Shown: positions 13,192 through 20,511 of the stretch, in pieces
How the letters are laid out: the number at the start of each line of letters is the position of its first letter
Position numbering within the stretch: the stretch's first letter is position 1
Virus record (IMG/VR): IMGVR_UViG_3300020202_000175
Coordinates: 1 to 33,552 of that record
Strand: one strand, 5' to 3'
From: a virus
Length of the DNA stretch: 33,552 nucleotides
Program-made: the position numbers and the translations under genes
The notes under the pieces: generated by a model
What the model was told of the DNA's origin: nothing
Database searches by the model: none
The model's input: the letters and a program-made list of their open reading frames with translations, nothing else

Positions 13192-14322
13192 ATGGAAAAC
13201 GACCTGAACGCTGGCGCAGAGCCGGCGAACGAGACCTCTTTGCGCGACATGCTGAGCGCTGAATACACGCGTCAGACAACCGAGACGCCGGCAGTTGTGG
13301 AAACGCCGGCCATCGCATCGGATGAGCCCCAGGACGGGCGCGCACGCGATGAGAAGGGCCGCTTCGCGCCGAAGCCGGGCGAAGCGCAGGTCGAGGAACC
13401 GAAAGAGGCAGCGGAAACCGCAAAGCCGGCGAAGGCCGCCGAAAAGGCAGACGAGCCCGTCGAGCAGGAAGAGGACAAGCCCGCCCGCCGCGTCGGCCCG
13501 CCTCCCGGTTGGTCGGTCGCTGCGAAAGCCGCCTTTGACGAGCTTCCTGCCGAGGTGCAGGCCGCCGTCGCAAAGCGCGAAGAGGAAATCGATCGCGGCT
13601 TCGCCAAGCTGAAGGAATACAAGGAACTCGAAAAGACGCTGGAGCCGTACAAGCGGACGGCGCAGCAATACGGCGCTGACATTCCGCAGCTGCTGGACCG
13701 CTTCATCAAGTCGGACAACTTCCTTCGGCGCGACCCGAAGAATGCGCTGCTCTGGCTCGCCAAGGCGTACAATTTCGATCCGCGCGAACTGGCCGGAGTG
13801 CCAGCCCAGCCGCAGGGCCAGCCGAAGCAGAACGGGATGGACCCGGCTCTGGCTCCGGTCGTCCAGCCGCTCGTGCAGGAGATCAACAGCCTGAAGGCAC
13901 AGCTCGCCCGCGTCGATGGAATCGAGCAGGCGCTGTTCCAGGACAAATACAATTCGGTTCTCGGTGAGATCGAGCGCTTCGGCTCCGATCCCAAGAACAA
14001 GTTTTTCGAGGACGTTGCCGATCAAATGGCAGTCCTTATCGAAGAGGCCAAGGCCAAGAAGCAGCAGATCGATCTCAACACGATTTACGAGACTGCCTGC
14101 TACATGAATCCGGAAGTCCGCGGCGCGCTCATCAAGGAGACGCTGACGACCCAGGAAAAGGCCAGGGCCGCGAAAGCCAAGACAGCCGCCGATCAGGCGC
14201 GGCAGGCAGGCGCCTCTATCACCGGAGGAGCAGCAGCAACCACGCCGCTCGCTTCTTCAAACCCCGACAACCTTCGCGCCCAACTGGAACAGGCTTACGC
14301 TGACCAGATCGGGCGCGTCTGA
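13192..14322 (+). CDS. Capsid scaffolding (assembly) protein
   Basis: The 376-residue protein lies directly before the major capsid gene and has the composition of a scaffold. There is an acidic, Ala/Glu/Lys-rich disordered N-terminal third (with RARDEKGRFAPKPGEAQVEE, a common scaffold-type motif), long helices with LDRFIKSDNFLRRDPKNALL and VQPLVQEINSLKAQLARVDG, and a C-terminal basic/helical tail that usually contacts the coat protein. The start ATG 13192 has AAGGA at 5 bases. It would guide procapsid assembly and then leave or be cleaved; no protease gene is seen nearby. Confidence 0.83.
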   Translation: MENDLNAGAEPANETSLRDMLSAEYTRQTTETPAVVETPAIASDEPQDGRARDEKGRFAPKPGEAQVEEPKEAAETAKPAKAAEKADEPVEQEEDKPARRVGPPPGWSVAAKAAFDELPAEVQAAVAKREEEIDRGFAKLKEYKELEKTLEPYKRTAQQYGADIPQLLDRFIKSDNFLRRDPKNALLWLAKAYNFDPRELAGVPAQPQGQPKQNGMDPALAPVVQPLVQEINSLKAQLARVDGIEQALFQDKYNSVLGEIERFGSDPKNKFFEDVADQMAVLIEEAKAKKQQIDLNTIYETACYMNPEVRGALIKETLTTQEKARAAKAKTAADQARQAGASITGGAAATTPLASSNPDNLRAQLEQAYADQIGRV

Positions 14323-14340
14323 CCATAAGGAACCAAAGAT

Positions 14341-15312
14341 ATGGCTTCGCCCAATCTTTCCGAACTGGTCACGACTACGCTCCGCAGCCGGACAGGCAAA
14401 CTCGCGGACAACGTGACCAAGAACACCGCCCTGCTCAGGCGCCTGCGTGAGCGCGGCAAGGTCAAGCCCGTCTCGGGCGGCCGCACCATCGTCCAGGAAC
14501 TCAACTACGCTGAGAATGGCACCTACATGCGCTATTCCGGCTACGAGCCCCTTAACATCTCTCCCTCGGACGTGTTCACCGCGGCCGAGTACGATTGGAA
14601 GCAGGCTTCTGTCGCGGTGACCATCAGCGGTCTTGAGCAGATTCAGAACGCCGGCCCCGAGCGCATCATCGATCTGCTCGAAGCGCGCATCACCAACGCC
14701 GAAGAGACCTTCATCAACAACCTCTCCGGCGACTGCTATTCCGATGGCACTGCAGACGGCGGCAAGCAGATCGGCGGCATGCAGCTTCTGATCGCCGACA
14801 ATCCGGCGGTCGGCACGGTCGGCGGCATCAACGCTGCTACCTGGAACTTCTGGCGCAACATCGCCTTCAGCTCGGCGACGGACGGCGGTGCCCCGGCATC
14901 GACGGCCAACATCCAGTCCTTCATGAACCGCATCTGGACCCAGCTCGTCCGTAACCAGGACCAGCCGGACCTGATCGTGGCCGACAACAACTACTGGCGG
15001 CTCTATCTCGAAAGCCTCCAGGCCATCCAGCGCATCACCGCAATCACCGAGGCATCGGCGGGCTTCCAGTCGCTCAAGTACATGACGGCTGATGTCGTGC
15101 TCGACGGCGGCTTCGGCGGCGCGGCGCCTGCGGACCACATGTACTTCCTCAACACGAAGTACCTGTTCTTCCGCCCGTCGCGTGAGCGCAACGTTGCGGT
15201 CGAGGATGGCGATCGCGTGCCCGTCAACCAGGACGCGATAGTCAAAATGCTGTTTTTTGCAGGCAACATGACTGTCAGCAACCGGCGCCTCCAGGGCGTG
15301 CTGAAGGCCTGA
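14341..15312 (+). CDS. Major capsid protein
   Basis: The 323-residue protein follows the scaffold gene, the usual order. Its N-terminus (MASPNLSELVTTTLRSRTGK) and the segment LLRRLRERGKVKPVSGGRTI followed by VQELNYAENGTYMRYSGYEP fit an HK97-fold coat protein without a long cleaved delta domain. Later, DLIVADNNYWRLYLESLQAI resembles the A-domain/spine part of such proteins, and the C-terminus carries LFFAGNMTVSNRRLQGVL, typical for capsids of this group. It builds the icosahedral shell. Codon use is biased towards C-ending codons, in keeping with high expression. Confidence 0.92.
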   Translation: MASPNLSELVTTTLRSRTGKLADNVTKNTALLRRLRERGKVKPVSGGRTIVQELNYAENGTYMRYSGYEPLNISPSDVFTAAEYDWKQASVAVTISGLEQIQNAGPERIIDLLEARITNAEETFINNLSGDCYSDGTADGGKQIGGMQLLIADNPAVGTVGGINAATWNFWRNIAFSSATDGGAPASTANIQSFMNRIWTQLVRNQDQPDLIVADNNYWRLYLESLQAIQRITAITEASAGFQSLKYMTADVVLDGGFGGAAPADHMYFLNTKYLFFRPSRERNVAVEDGDRVPVNQDAIVKMLFFAGNMTVSNRRLQGVLKA

Positions 15313-15340
15313 GTAAAGCCTTTCAACCTCATGCATTAGG

Positions 15341-15348
15341 AAAGGAGG
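15341..15348 (+). promoter_or_regulatory. Near-perfect ribosome binding site
   Basis: AAAGGAGG lies 6 bases before ATG 15355 and is the strongest Shine-Dalgarno in the capsid block. It implies very high translation of the small downstream protein, as expected for a decoration protein needed in copy numbers near that of the capsid protein. Confidence 0.75.
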
Positions 15349-15354
15349 CAAACC

Positions 15355-15624
15355 ATGCCTTCCACTTACGCAACAGACGGCAAGATCGCCGACTTCAAGG
15401 CTCGCTCGCTCACGCCCGAATTCAAGCTCGGCACCGTGGCGATCGGCGACCAGGACACTGCCTGGATTTACGTCGTGGCGGATGTCGCCGTGAACGCTGC
15501 CCAGGCGCCTGTCATGTCGGCGGCGTTCCACCTGACGGCGGCCACCGGCGGCACGATGACGGCCGACACTGCTTTCGCCATTGGCGAATACGGGTGGGTT
15601 CGCAAGACCGCGGCCTTGGTCTGA
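15355..15624 (+). CDS. Putative capsid decoration protein
   Basis: The 89-residue, beta-rich protein directly follows the major capsid gene and has an excellent ribosome site and a terminator immediately after it. It reads MPSTYATDGKIADFKARSLT then strands such as DTAWIYVVADVAVN and GTMTADTAFAIGEYGW. Size, place and expression signals fit a decoration or head-stabilising protein that binds the outside of the shell. The sequence itself is not one I can assign to a named family, so the role is inferred. Confidence 0.7.
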   Translation: MPSTYATDGKIADFKARSLTPEFKLGTVAIGDQDTAWIYVVADVAVNAAQAPVMSAAFHLTAATGGTMTADTAFAIGEYGWVRKTAALV

Positions 15625-15648
15625 CGCAGACCTGAACAGCGAAACATT

Positions 15649-15675
15649 GGGGGCGGCTTACGGGCCGCCCCCTTT
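15649..15675 (+). terminator. Intrinsic terminator after the capsid/decoration genes
   Basis: GGGGGCGGC (15649-15657) and GCCGCCCCC (15664-15672) form a perfect 9-base stem with a 6-base loop, followed by TTT and C. The T-run is short, so termination may be partial. That would make capsid and decoration messages more abundant than the downstream tail messages while still allowing read-through. Confidence 0.75.
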
Positions 15676-15699
15676 CATCCAATCAAACGGAGAAACATC

Positions 15700-16374
15700 A
15701 TGGCCAAGGGCCTAATCGCGGAATTCTTCATCGATGCGGTACACATGACCGCGCTATCGGAGAAGGAGGGCCGCCCGATCTTCGAGGATCGCGAATTCAT
15801 CAGGATCATCCCCATCGGGGACAACAAGACCGAAGTGGTCAAGGAAGCGACCGACGAAATCAGGCAGCGCTTTGCCGAGGAATACGGCGTCTTCAAGCGC
15901 GGCGCTGGCCAGACCTTCAGCGGCACGCCGCTGAACCAGTGGCCCGTCATGACGCCGGCCCAGATCAAGCAGTTCAACCATTTCAACGTCTATACGGTCG
16001 ATCAGCTCTCGGACCTGGATGACATCGCCATCAACAGGGTCGGCCCTGGGACGCGCGACTGGGTGGAGAAGGCCAAGGCGTTCCTCGTTCACGCGAAAAA
16101 CTCGGCCGATGCGCAGAAATTCGCGGCGGAGAACGAGCGTCTGAAGGACGACATGGCGCAGCTTCGCGCAACCGTCGCCCAGCTTTCGAAGCACATCGAG
16201 GACAAGGCTACGGGCGGCAATGGTGAGTCACGCGACGCAATCGAGAGCGCCGAACTGCGCAAGATCGTCGCCAGCCAGACTGCGACCATTGCCGAACTGA
16301 GGGCCGGGCAGACGGGCGAGCCCGCGCGCCGCGGTCCTGGCCGTCCACGCAAAGATGAGCAGGCGGCGGCCTGA
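15700..16374 (+). CDS. Virion-region protein with coiled coil and AT-hook-like tail
   Basis: The 224-residue protein starts behind a clear ribosome site (CGGAGAAA). Residues 1-130 are a mixed globular domain (IAEFFIDAVHMTALSEKEGR, DREFIRIIPIGDNKTEVVKE). A passage reading LDDIAINRVGPGTRDWVEKA resembles a helix-hairpin-helix. Residues 135-205 are heptad-like (ENERLKDDMAQLRATVAQLS), and the C-terminus RRGPGRPRKDEQAAA contains GRPRK, the core of an AT-hook that binds the minor groove of AT-rich DNA. It lies between the decoration protein and the head-tail adaptor. It may be a minor head protein contacting packaged DNA, but no family is recognised. Confidence 0.75.
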   Translation: MAKGLIAEFFIDAVHMTALSEKEGRPIFEDREFIRIIPIGDNKTEVVKEATDEIRQRFAEEYGVFKRGAGQTFSGTPLNQWPVMTPAQIKQFNHFNVYTVDQLSDLDDIAINRVGPGTRDWVEKAKAFLVHAKNSADAQKFAAENERLKDDMAQLRATVAQLSKHIEDKATGGNGESRDAIESAELRKIVASQTATIAELRAGQTGEPARRGPGRPRKDEQAAA

Positions 16375-16399
16375 TACTCGATAAGCCGGAGGCCGGCCC

Positions 16400-17122
16400 A
16401 TGGCCATGAACGCCCTTCAGGTCATCCAGAAGGCGATCAAGCTGACATCTGTGACTGAGGCTCCCTCAACCATCGAGGGCAACTCTGATCCGCAGGTCGT
16501 CAATCTGGTCGCTATTCTGTCGGACGTTGGTCAGGACCTCTATTCCCGGCATCCGTGGAACACGCTGGGCAAGAGTTTCGCCTTCACATCGAATGGAGGC
16601 AATCCCCAGCAGCAGCCAATCCCATCCGACTGGCAAACCTCCTATCCGAATGCGTCGGTGTGGCGATCGGGTTCGCTCATGTATCCGCTCTCCGGGCCCG
16701 TTCCTCCGGACATCTGGCATCGGCTGCTTGTAGTACCTGGCATCCGCTTCCCTGGGTACTGGAGGCAATATGCGGGAAACCTCGAAATCATTGGGGCGCC
16801 GGCAGACGAAATCGTGACGCTCGAATATGTCCGCAATGGATGGGTGATCGATCCGGACACGGGAGACGCAAAACGCGAAGTCACCAAGGACAATGATACG
16901 TTCCTGCTCCCCGACAGGCTGTTGAGCCTCGGTTGCATCTGGAACTGGCGTTCCACGAAGGGGCTGAGCTACGCCGAGGAGATGGCTACCTTCGAGCGGG
17001 AGCTTGAGCGCCAAATCGCAGCCGACAGAGCGGCGCGGCCGATTTCCACCACGTGGTTCACGCGGCCGGACGCGCCGTGGTTCGCGTGGCCTGGTCAGAT
17101 TGTTCCCGGAGTCGTTTCGTGA
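16400..17122 (+). CDS. Head-to-tail adaptor protein (tail tube/adaptor type)
   Basis: The 240-residue protein precedes the nozzle-like gene, as the adaptor does in T7- and P22-like phages. The N-terminus (MAMNALQVIQKAIKLTSVTE) and NLVAILSDVGQDLYSRHPWN match the helical bundle that binds the portal ring. The aromatic passage WHRLLVVPGIRFPGYWRQYA and LPDRLLSLGCIWNWRSTKGL, then YAEEMATFERELERQIAADR, are typical of podoviral adaptor proteins, where 12 copies extend the portal channel. GGAGG sits 9 bases before ATG 16400; ATG 16406 is a second possible start. Confidence 0.83.
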   Translation: MAMNALQVIQKAIKLTSVTEAPSTIEGNSDPQVVNLVAILSDVGQDLYSRHPWNTLGKSFAFTSNGGNPQQQPIPSDWQTSYPNASVWRSGSLMYPLSGPVPPDIWHRLLVVPGIRFPGYWRQYAGNLEIIGAPADEIVTLEYVRNGWVIDPDTGDAKREVTKDNDTFLLPDRLLSLGCIWNWRSTKGLSYAEEMATFERELERQIAADRAARPISTTWFTRPDAPWFAWPGQIVPGVVS

Positions 17123-17124
17123 GG

Positions 17125-19065
17125 ATGCCCGTGCAGTCGGTGGCCACCATGCGGCCACCGGCACAATACGCAGTCCGCAGGCGTACCAACGTAAAGCTGT
17201 TCCCTGCGCCGATCGGTGGGTGGATCGCAAATCGCAGCCTTGCCATCCCCAGCGGGCCGGGATTGCCCCCGGGCGCAGCTGTGCTGGAGAACTGGTTCCC
17301 CACCGCCTCGCGGGTCGTCATGCGAAGGGGCAGCGCACTCTACGCAACGCTCGGCCTCGGCGACGAAGCCACCAAATCATTGTTCTCCTACAAGAACGGC
17401 CCGCAGGAGGAATTGTTCGGGGCGACCGACACCGACATCTACGACATCACCAGCGTTGATACGCCATTCAACTACATGCTGGAGACGGACACCGGGGATG
17501 TGCTGGTCACCGATACCGGCGACACGTTCGGACAGGACTCGACCACGGAGCTTGCGGTTGTCACCGGCCAGACCAACGGCGATTGGGTCGTCCTGCAATT
17601 CGCCACGAGCGGCGGGGTCTATCTCGTCCTCGTCAACGGCACCGATCCTGAACTGCTTTATGACGGAACGAACTGGTATCCGATCGGCGACACTCCGATC
17701 ATGGCGCTCAACTACGACGCCGAGACCGTGGCCTTCGTAGTCGGTGGGACGCTCACCGGCGGTACTTCTGGCGCGACCGCGGAGATTCTGAAGGTCATCG
17801 ACAACGGCACGACCGGGACCCTCTGGATAAGGGATGTGACCGGCACCTTCCAGAACAACGAGACGATTACCGGATCGCTGGGCGGGTCCGCTACGTCTGA
17901 TGGCGTTGCGTCGCAGTTGGCGCCCGGAATCACGGGCATAGCCACCAACCTGTTCAGCTATGTGTGGAGCTACAAGAACCGGCTGTTCTACGTCGAAAAG
18001 GACAGCCTCAACGCCTGGTATCTCGCTACCGACGCCGTTGGCGGAGCGGCCACGAAATTCCCGTTGGGCGGGATATTCCAGCGCGGCGGCTCGCTTGTGT
18101 TCGGCGGCACATGGTCGCTCGACTCCGGTTCGGGTGGTTCCGGTCTATCGCAGCAATGCGTGTTCGTGACCTCGGAAGGAGAGATCGCGGTCTATCAGGG
18201 GACCAACCCCGGAGATGCAAATGATTGGTCGCTTGTTGGCGTGTACCGCATCGGCAAGCCGCTTGGAAAACAGGCGCATTTCCGCGCAGGCGGTGACATG
18301 GCGATTGCGACCGATATCGGTCTGTTGCCTCTCTCGACTGCGGTTCAGCGTGATTACGCCGCGCTGTCGCCGAGTGCGATTTCGTTCTCGATCGAGGATG
18401 CGTGGAATGCAGAGGTTCAGGCGCGCGCTGGACTGGCGGAATGGCATTGCGAGGTGTGGCCGTCCGCTCAGATGGTCATCGTCACCCTCCCGACAGTCAA
18501 TGAGCGTCGCCCGACCTGGTTCGTAGCCAACGCCCGGACGGGAGCGTGGGCACCGTTCATTGGCTGGGACGCCAACTGCCTTGAGATTTTCCAGAACCGA
18601 TGCTTCTTCGGATCTCAGGATGGCCGGGTAGTCGAGGCCAACATCACCGGACAGGACGAAGGCGTGCCATACACGGCCGCTTGTTCGCCTTTGTTCGATG
18701 ATCTCGGGGCGCCGAGTGCACTGAAGATCGCAGAAATAGCGCGCGCCGTCATTCGCAGCAAAGGCGAGCCTCGCGAGAAGATATCGATCCTTCGAGAGTT
18801 CGATGAGGCGCTTCCAGCCGCCCCGGATACCGCAATCGTCAACGATTCGTCGGCATGGAACGTCGGCGTCTGGGGCGAAGCCGAAGGCGCGGCTGTATGG
18901 GGGGAGATCACGCCGCTCCGCACTTCGCAGCCGTGGCGAGTGGTTGACGGCCACGGTTACGTCATGTCGCCGTGCGTCCAAATCACCAGCGGGTCGATTG
19001 TTCCTCTCGATGCAGAACTGATCCGCACCGAGCTGGCCTTTGAAACGGCCGATCAGATCACATGA
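17125..19065 (+). CDS. Tail nozzle-like structural protein
   Basis: The 646-residue product starts at ATG 17125, two bases after the adaptor stop; ATG 17149 is an alternative. The frame upstream lies in the adaptor gene and is ignored. The early segment KLFPAPIGGWIANRSLAIPS, then LENWFPTASRVVMRRGSALY, followed by repeated beta blades (YKNGPQEELFGATDTDIYDI, YVWSYKNRLFYVEKDSLNAW), is the pattern of podoviral tail-tip nozzles built on a beta-propeller, comparable in place to T7 gp12 or P22 gp10. Residues about 235-290 look like an inserted Gly/Thr-rich beta domain. It overlaps the GNAT gene by four bases. Confidence 0.8.
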   Translation: MPVQSVATMRPPAQYAVRRRTNVKLFPAPIGGWIANRSLAIPSGPGLPPGAAVLENWFPTASRVVMRRGSALYATLGLGDEATKSLFSYKNGPQEELFGATDTDIYDITSVDTPFNYMLETDTGDVLVTDTGDTFGQDSTTELAVVTGQTNGDWVVLQFATSGGVYLVLVNGTDPELLYDGTNWYPIGDTPIMALNYDAETVAFVVGGTLTGGTSGATAEILKVIDNGTTGTLWIRDVTGTFQNNETITGSLGGSATSDGVASQLAPGITGIATNLFSYVWSYKNRLFYVEKDSLNAWYLATDAVGGAATKFPLGGIFQRGGSLVFGGTWSLDSGSGGSGLSQQCVFVTSEGEIAVYQGTNPGDANDWSLVGVYRIGKPLGKQAHFRAGGDMAIATDIGLLPLSTAVQRDYAALSPSAISFSIEDAWNAEVQARAGLAEWHCEVWPSAQMVIVTLPTVNERRPTWFVANARTGAWAPFIGWDANCLEIFQNRCFFGSQDGRVVEANITGQDEGVPYTAACSPLFDDLGAPSALKIAEIARAVIRSKGEPREKISILREFDEALPAAPDTAIVNDSSAWNVGVWGEAEGAAVWGEITPLRTSQPWRVVDGHGYVMSPCVQITSGSIVPLDAELIRTELAFETADQIT

Positions 19066-19535
19066 CGGTCGTCTGGGGACTGCAGGACCCGCAATTGAAC
19101 GAGGCAATGGGGCGGTGGCTTCAGGCCAAGCTCTGCCTGCCCCAGCCGTTTCGTGAGCCGTATGTGTGCATGGGCCTGTTCGAAAACGACCAGAAGCTGA
19201 TCGCGGTGCTGATGCTGGAAAACTACCGCTCGCGCGATGGCACGGTGGAGATTGGCGGCGCTGCAGACAAGCCGAAGTGGCTCACGCGCGGCGTGATGTC
19301 GGATTTGGCCGACTACGTGTTCCGGAAGCTCCGCTGTCAAATGGCAGTTTTCCGGGTGCCCGAGAGAAACACCCATGTCTGCGATGTGTTGAAGCGTGCC
19401 GGCATGGAATGCCTCGTCATTCCCCGGCTGCGAGGCCGGCACGAGGCCGAGTTCTTTTTCATGATGACAGATGACGCATGGGACCAACATCCCATGAACC
19501 GTAAGCGAGGTGGCTATGCCGTCCGATCCTCCTGA
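19062..19535 (+). CDS. GNAT-like acetyltransferase-fold protein in the virion block
   Basis: The 157-residue product has the GNAT layout: a strand-rich N-terminal half (FRE-PYVCMGLFENDQKLIAVL then EIGGAADKPKWLTRGVMSDL), a central helix (LADYVFRKLRCQMAVFRVPE) and the late RNTHVCDVLKRAGMECLV segment, equivalent to the family's motif B. The Q/R-x-x-G-x-G/A acetyl-CoA loop is not clear, so catalysis is uncertain. In T7-like phages a GNAT-fold protein (gp13) sits at the same place after the nozzle, acting in assembly of the ejection machinery. The ATGA overlap with the nozzle gene couples their translation. Confidence 0.75.
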   Translation: MTVVWGLQDPQLNEAMGRWLQAKLCLPQPFREPYVCMGLFENDQKLIAVLMLENYRSRDGTVEIGGAADKPKWLTRGVMSDLADYVFRKLRCQMAVFRVPERNTHVCDVLKRAGMECLVIPRLRGRHEAEFFFMMTDDAWDQHPMNRKRGGYAVRSS

Positions 19536-20511
19536 ACCACCGGACCCGCGGGAAACGTCCGCCGCCCAAACCGGCACAAGCATCTCGACAGCCATCGCCA
19601 ACGCCATGATGGGCAATGTCGGCCGCGTCGGCCCCGGAGGCACGACCCAATACAAGCAGTCTGGCTCGTATCAGTACACTGATCCCTATACCGGGCAGAC
19701 CTATGCCGTTCCGACCTTCGATGAGCATGTCACGCTCTCTCCGGAGCAGCAGAAGACCTATGACCGCACGCAGGCCGCTGAATATAACCTGGCGGACCTC
19801 GCGGCCCAGCAGTCCGGGTTCCTGAAGGACTACATGGGGAAGCCGGTCGATATCAATAACGAGGAAACCGAAGCGAGGCTTCACGAACTGGGTTCGGCTC
19901 GGCTCGATCCGCGCTTTGCGCGAGAAGAAGAGGGCTTGCGCACGCAGCTTCTAAACCGCGGAATCCGGGAGGGCTCGGATGCCTGGAGCGCCGCGATGGG
20001 CCAGTTCGGGCAGAACAAGAACGATGCCTACAATCAGTTGCTTCTGTCGGGGCGCGCTCAGTCCGTGCAGGAACAGCTGGCCGAGCGAAATCAACCGCTA
20101 AACGAAATTTCGGCGTTGCTTTCCGGTGCGCAGGTTGAAGTACCCGAATTCAGCAGCATCCCGCAGCCCAATATCCCGACGACCGACGTCGCAGGCCTGG
20201 TTGGGGAGAACTATCGCGGCCGGCTCGCCAACTGGCAGCAGGAAAACTCCTTCATGAACAGCATCCTTGGCGGGCTGTTCAGCCTTGGCGCCGCCGGCAT
20301 CATGGCGTCTGACGAACGCGTGAAGGACGACATCGAGGAAGTGGGCGAAACCCATGACGGCCAGCCCATCTTCACGTTCCGATACAAGGGCTCGCCGCTG
20401 CTGCAGATGGGCCTCCTGGCGCAGGACGTTGAGAAGCGGAAACCAGGGGCGGTCATCGAGATCGGCGGCGTGAAGATGGTCGACTACCCGAGAGCACTGG
20501 AGAACGCCTGA
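19516..20511 (+). CDS. Internal/tail virion protein with C-terminal S74-type chaperone domain
   Basis: ATG 19516 is chosen because GAGG lies 5 bases upstream; GTG 19510 is an alternative start. Residues 1-60 are a Pro/Gly-rich leader, 70-245 are helical with many Gln and Asn, and 248-262 are Gly-rich and hydrophobic (SILGGLFSLGAAGIM). The C-terminus starting ASDERVKDDIEEVGETHDGQ, with FTFRYKG and MGLLAQDVEKRKPGAV, is a compact intramolecular chaperone/S74 peptidase domain. These usually cut themselves off just before the Ser of SDxRxK (here Ser265) after trimer folding. By position it matches T7 gp14. It overlaps the next gene by one base. Confidence 0.83.
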   Translation: MPSDPPEPPDPRETSAAQTGTSISTAIANAMMGNVGRVGPGGTTQYKQSGSYQYTDPYTGQTYAVPTFDEHVTLSPEQQKTYDRTQAAEYNLADLAAQQSGFLKDYMGKPVDINNEETEARLHELGSARLDPRFAREEEGLRTQLLNRGIREGSDAWSAAMGQFGQNKNDAYNQLLLSGRAQSVQEQLAERNQPLNEISALLSGAQVEVPEFSSIPQPNIPTTDVAGLVGENYRGRLANWQQENSFMNSILGGLFSLGAAGIMASDERVKDDIEEVGETHDGQPIFTFRYKGSPLLQMGLLAQDVEKRKPGAVIEIGGVKMVDYPRALENA

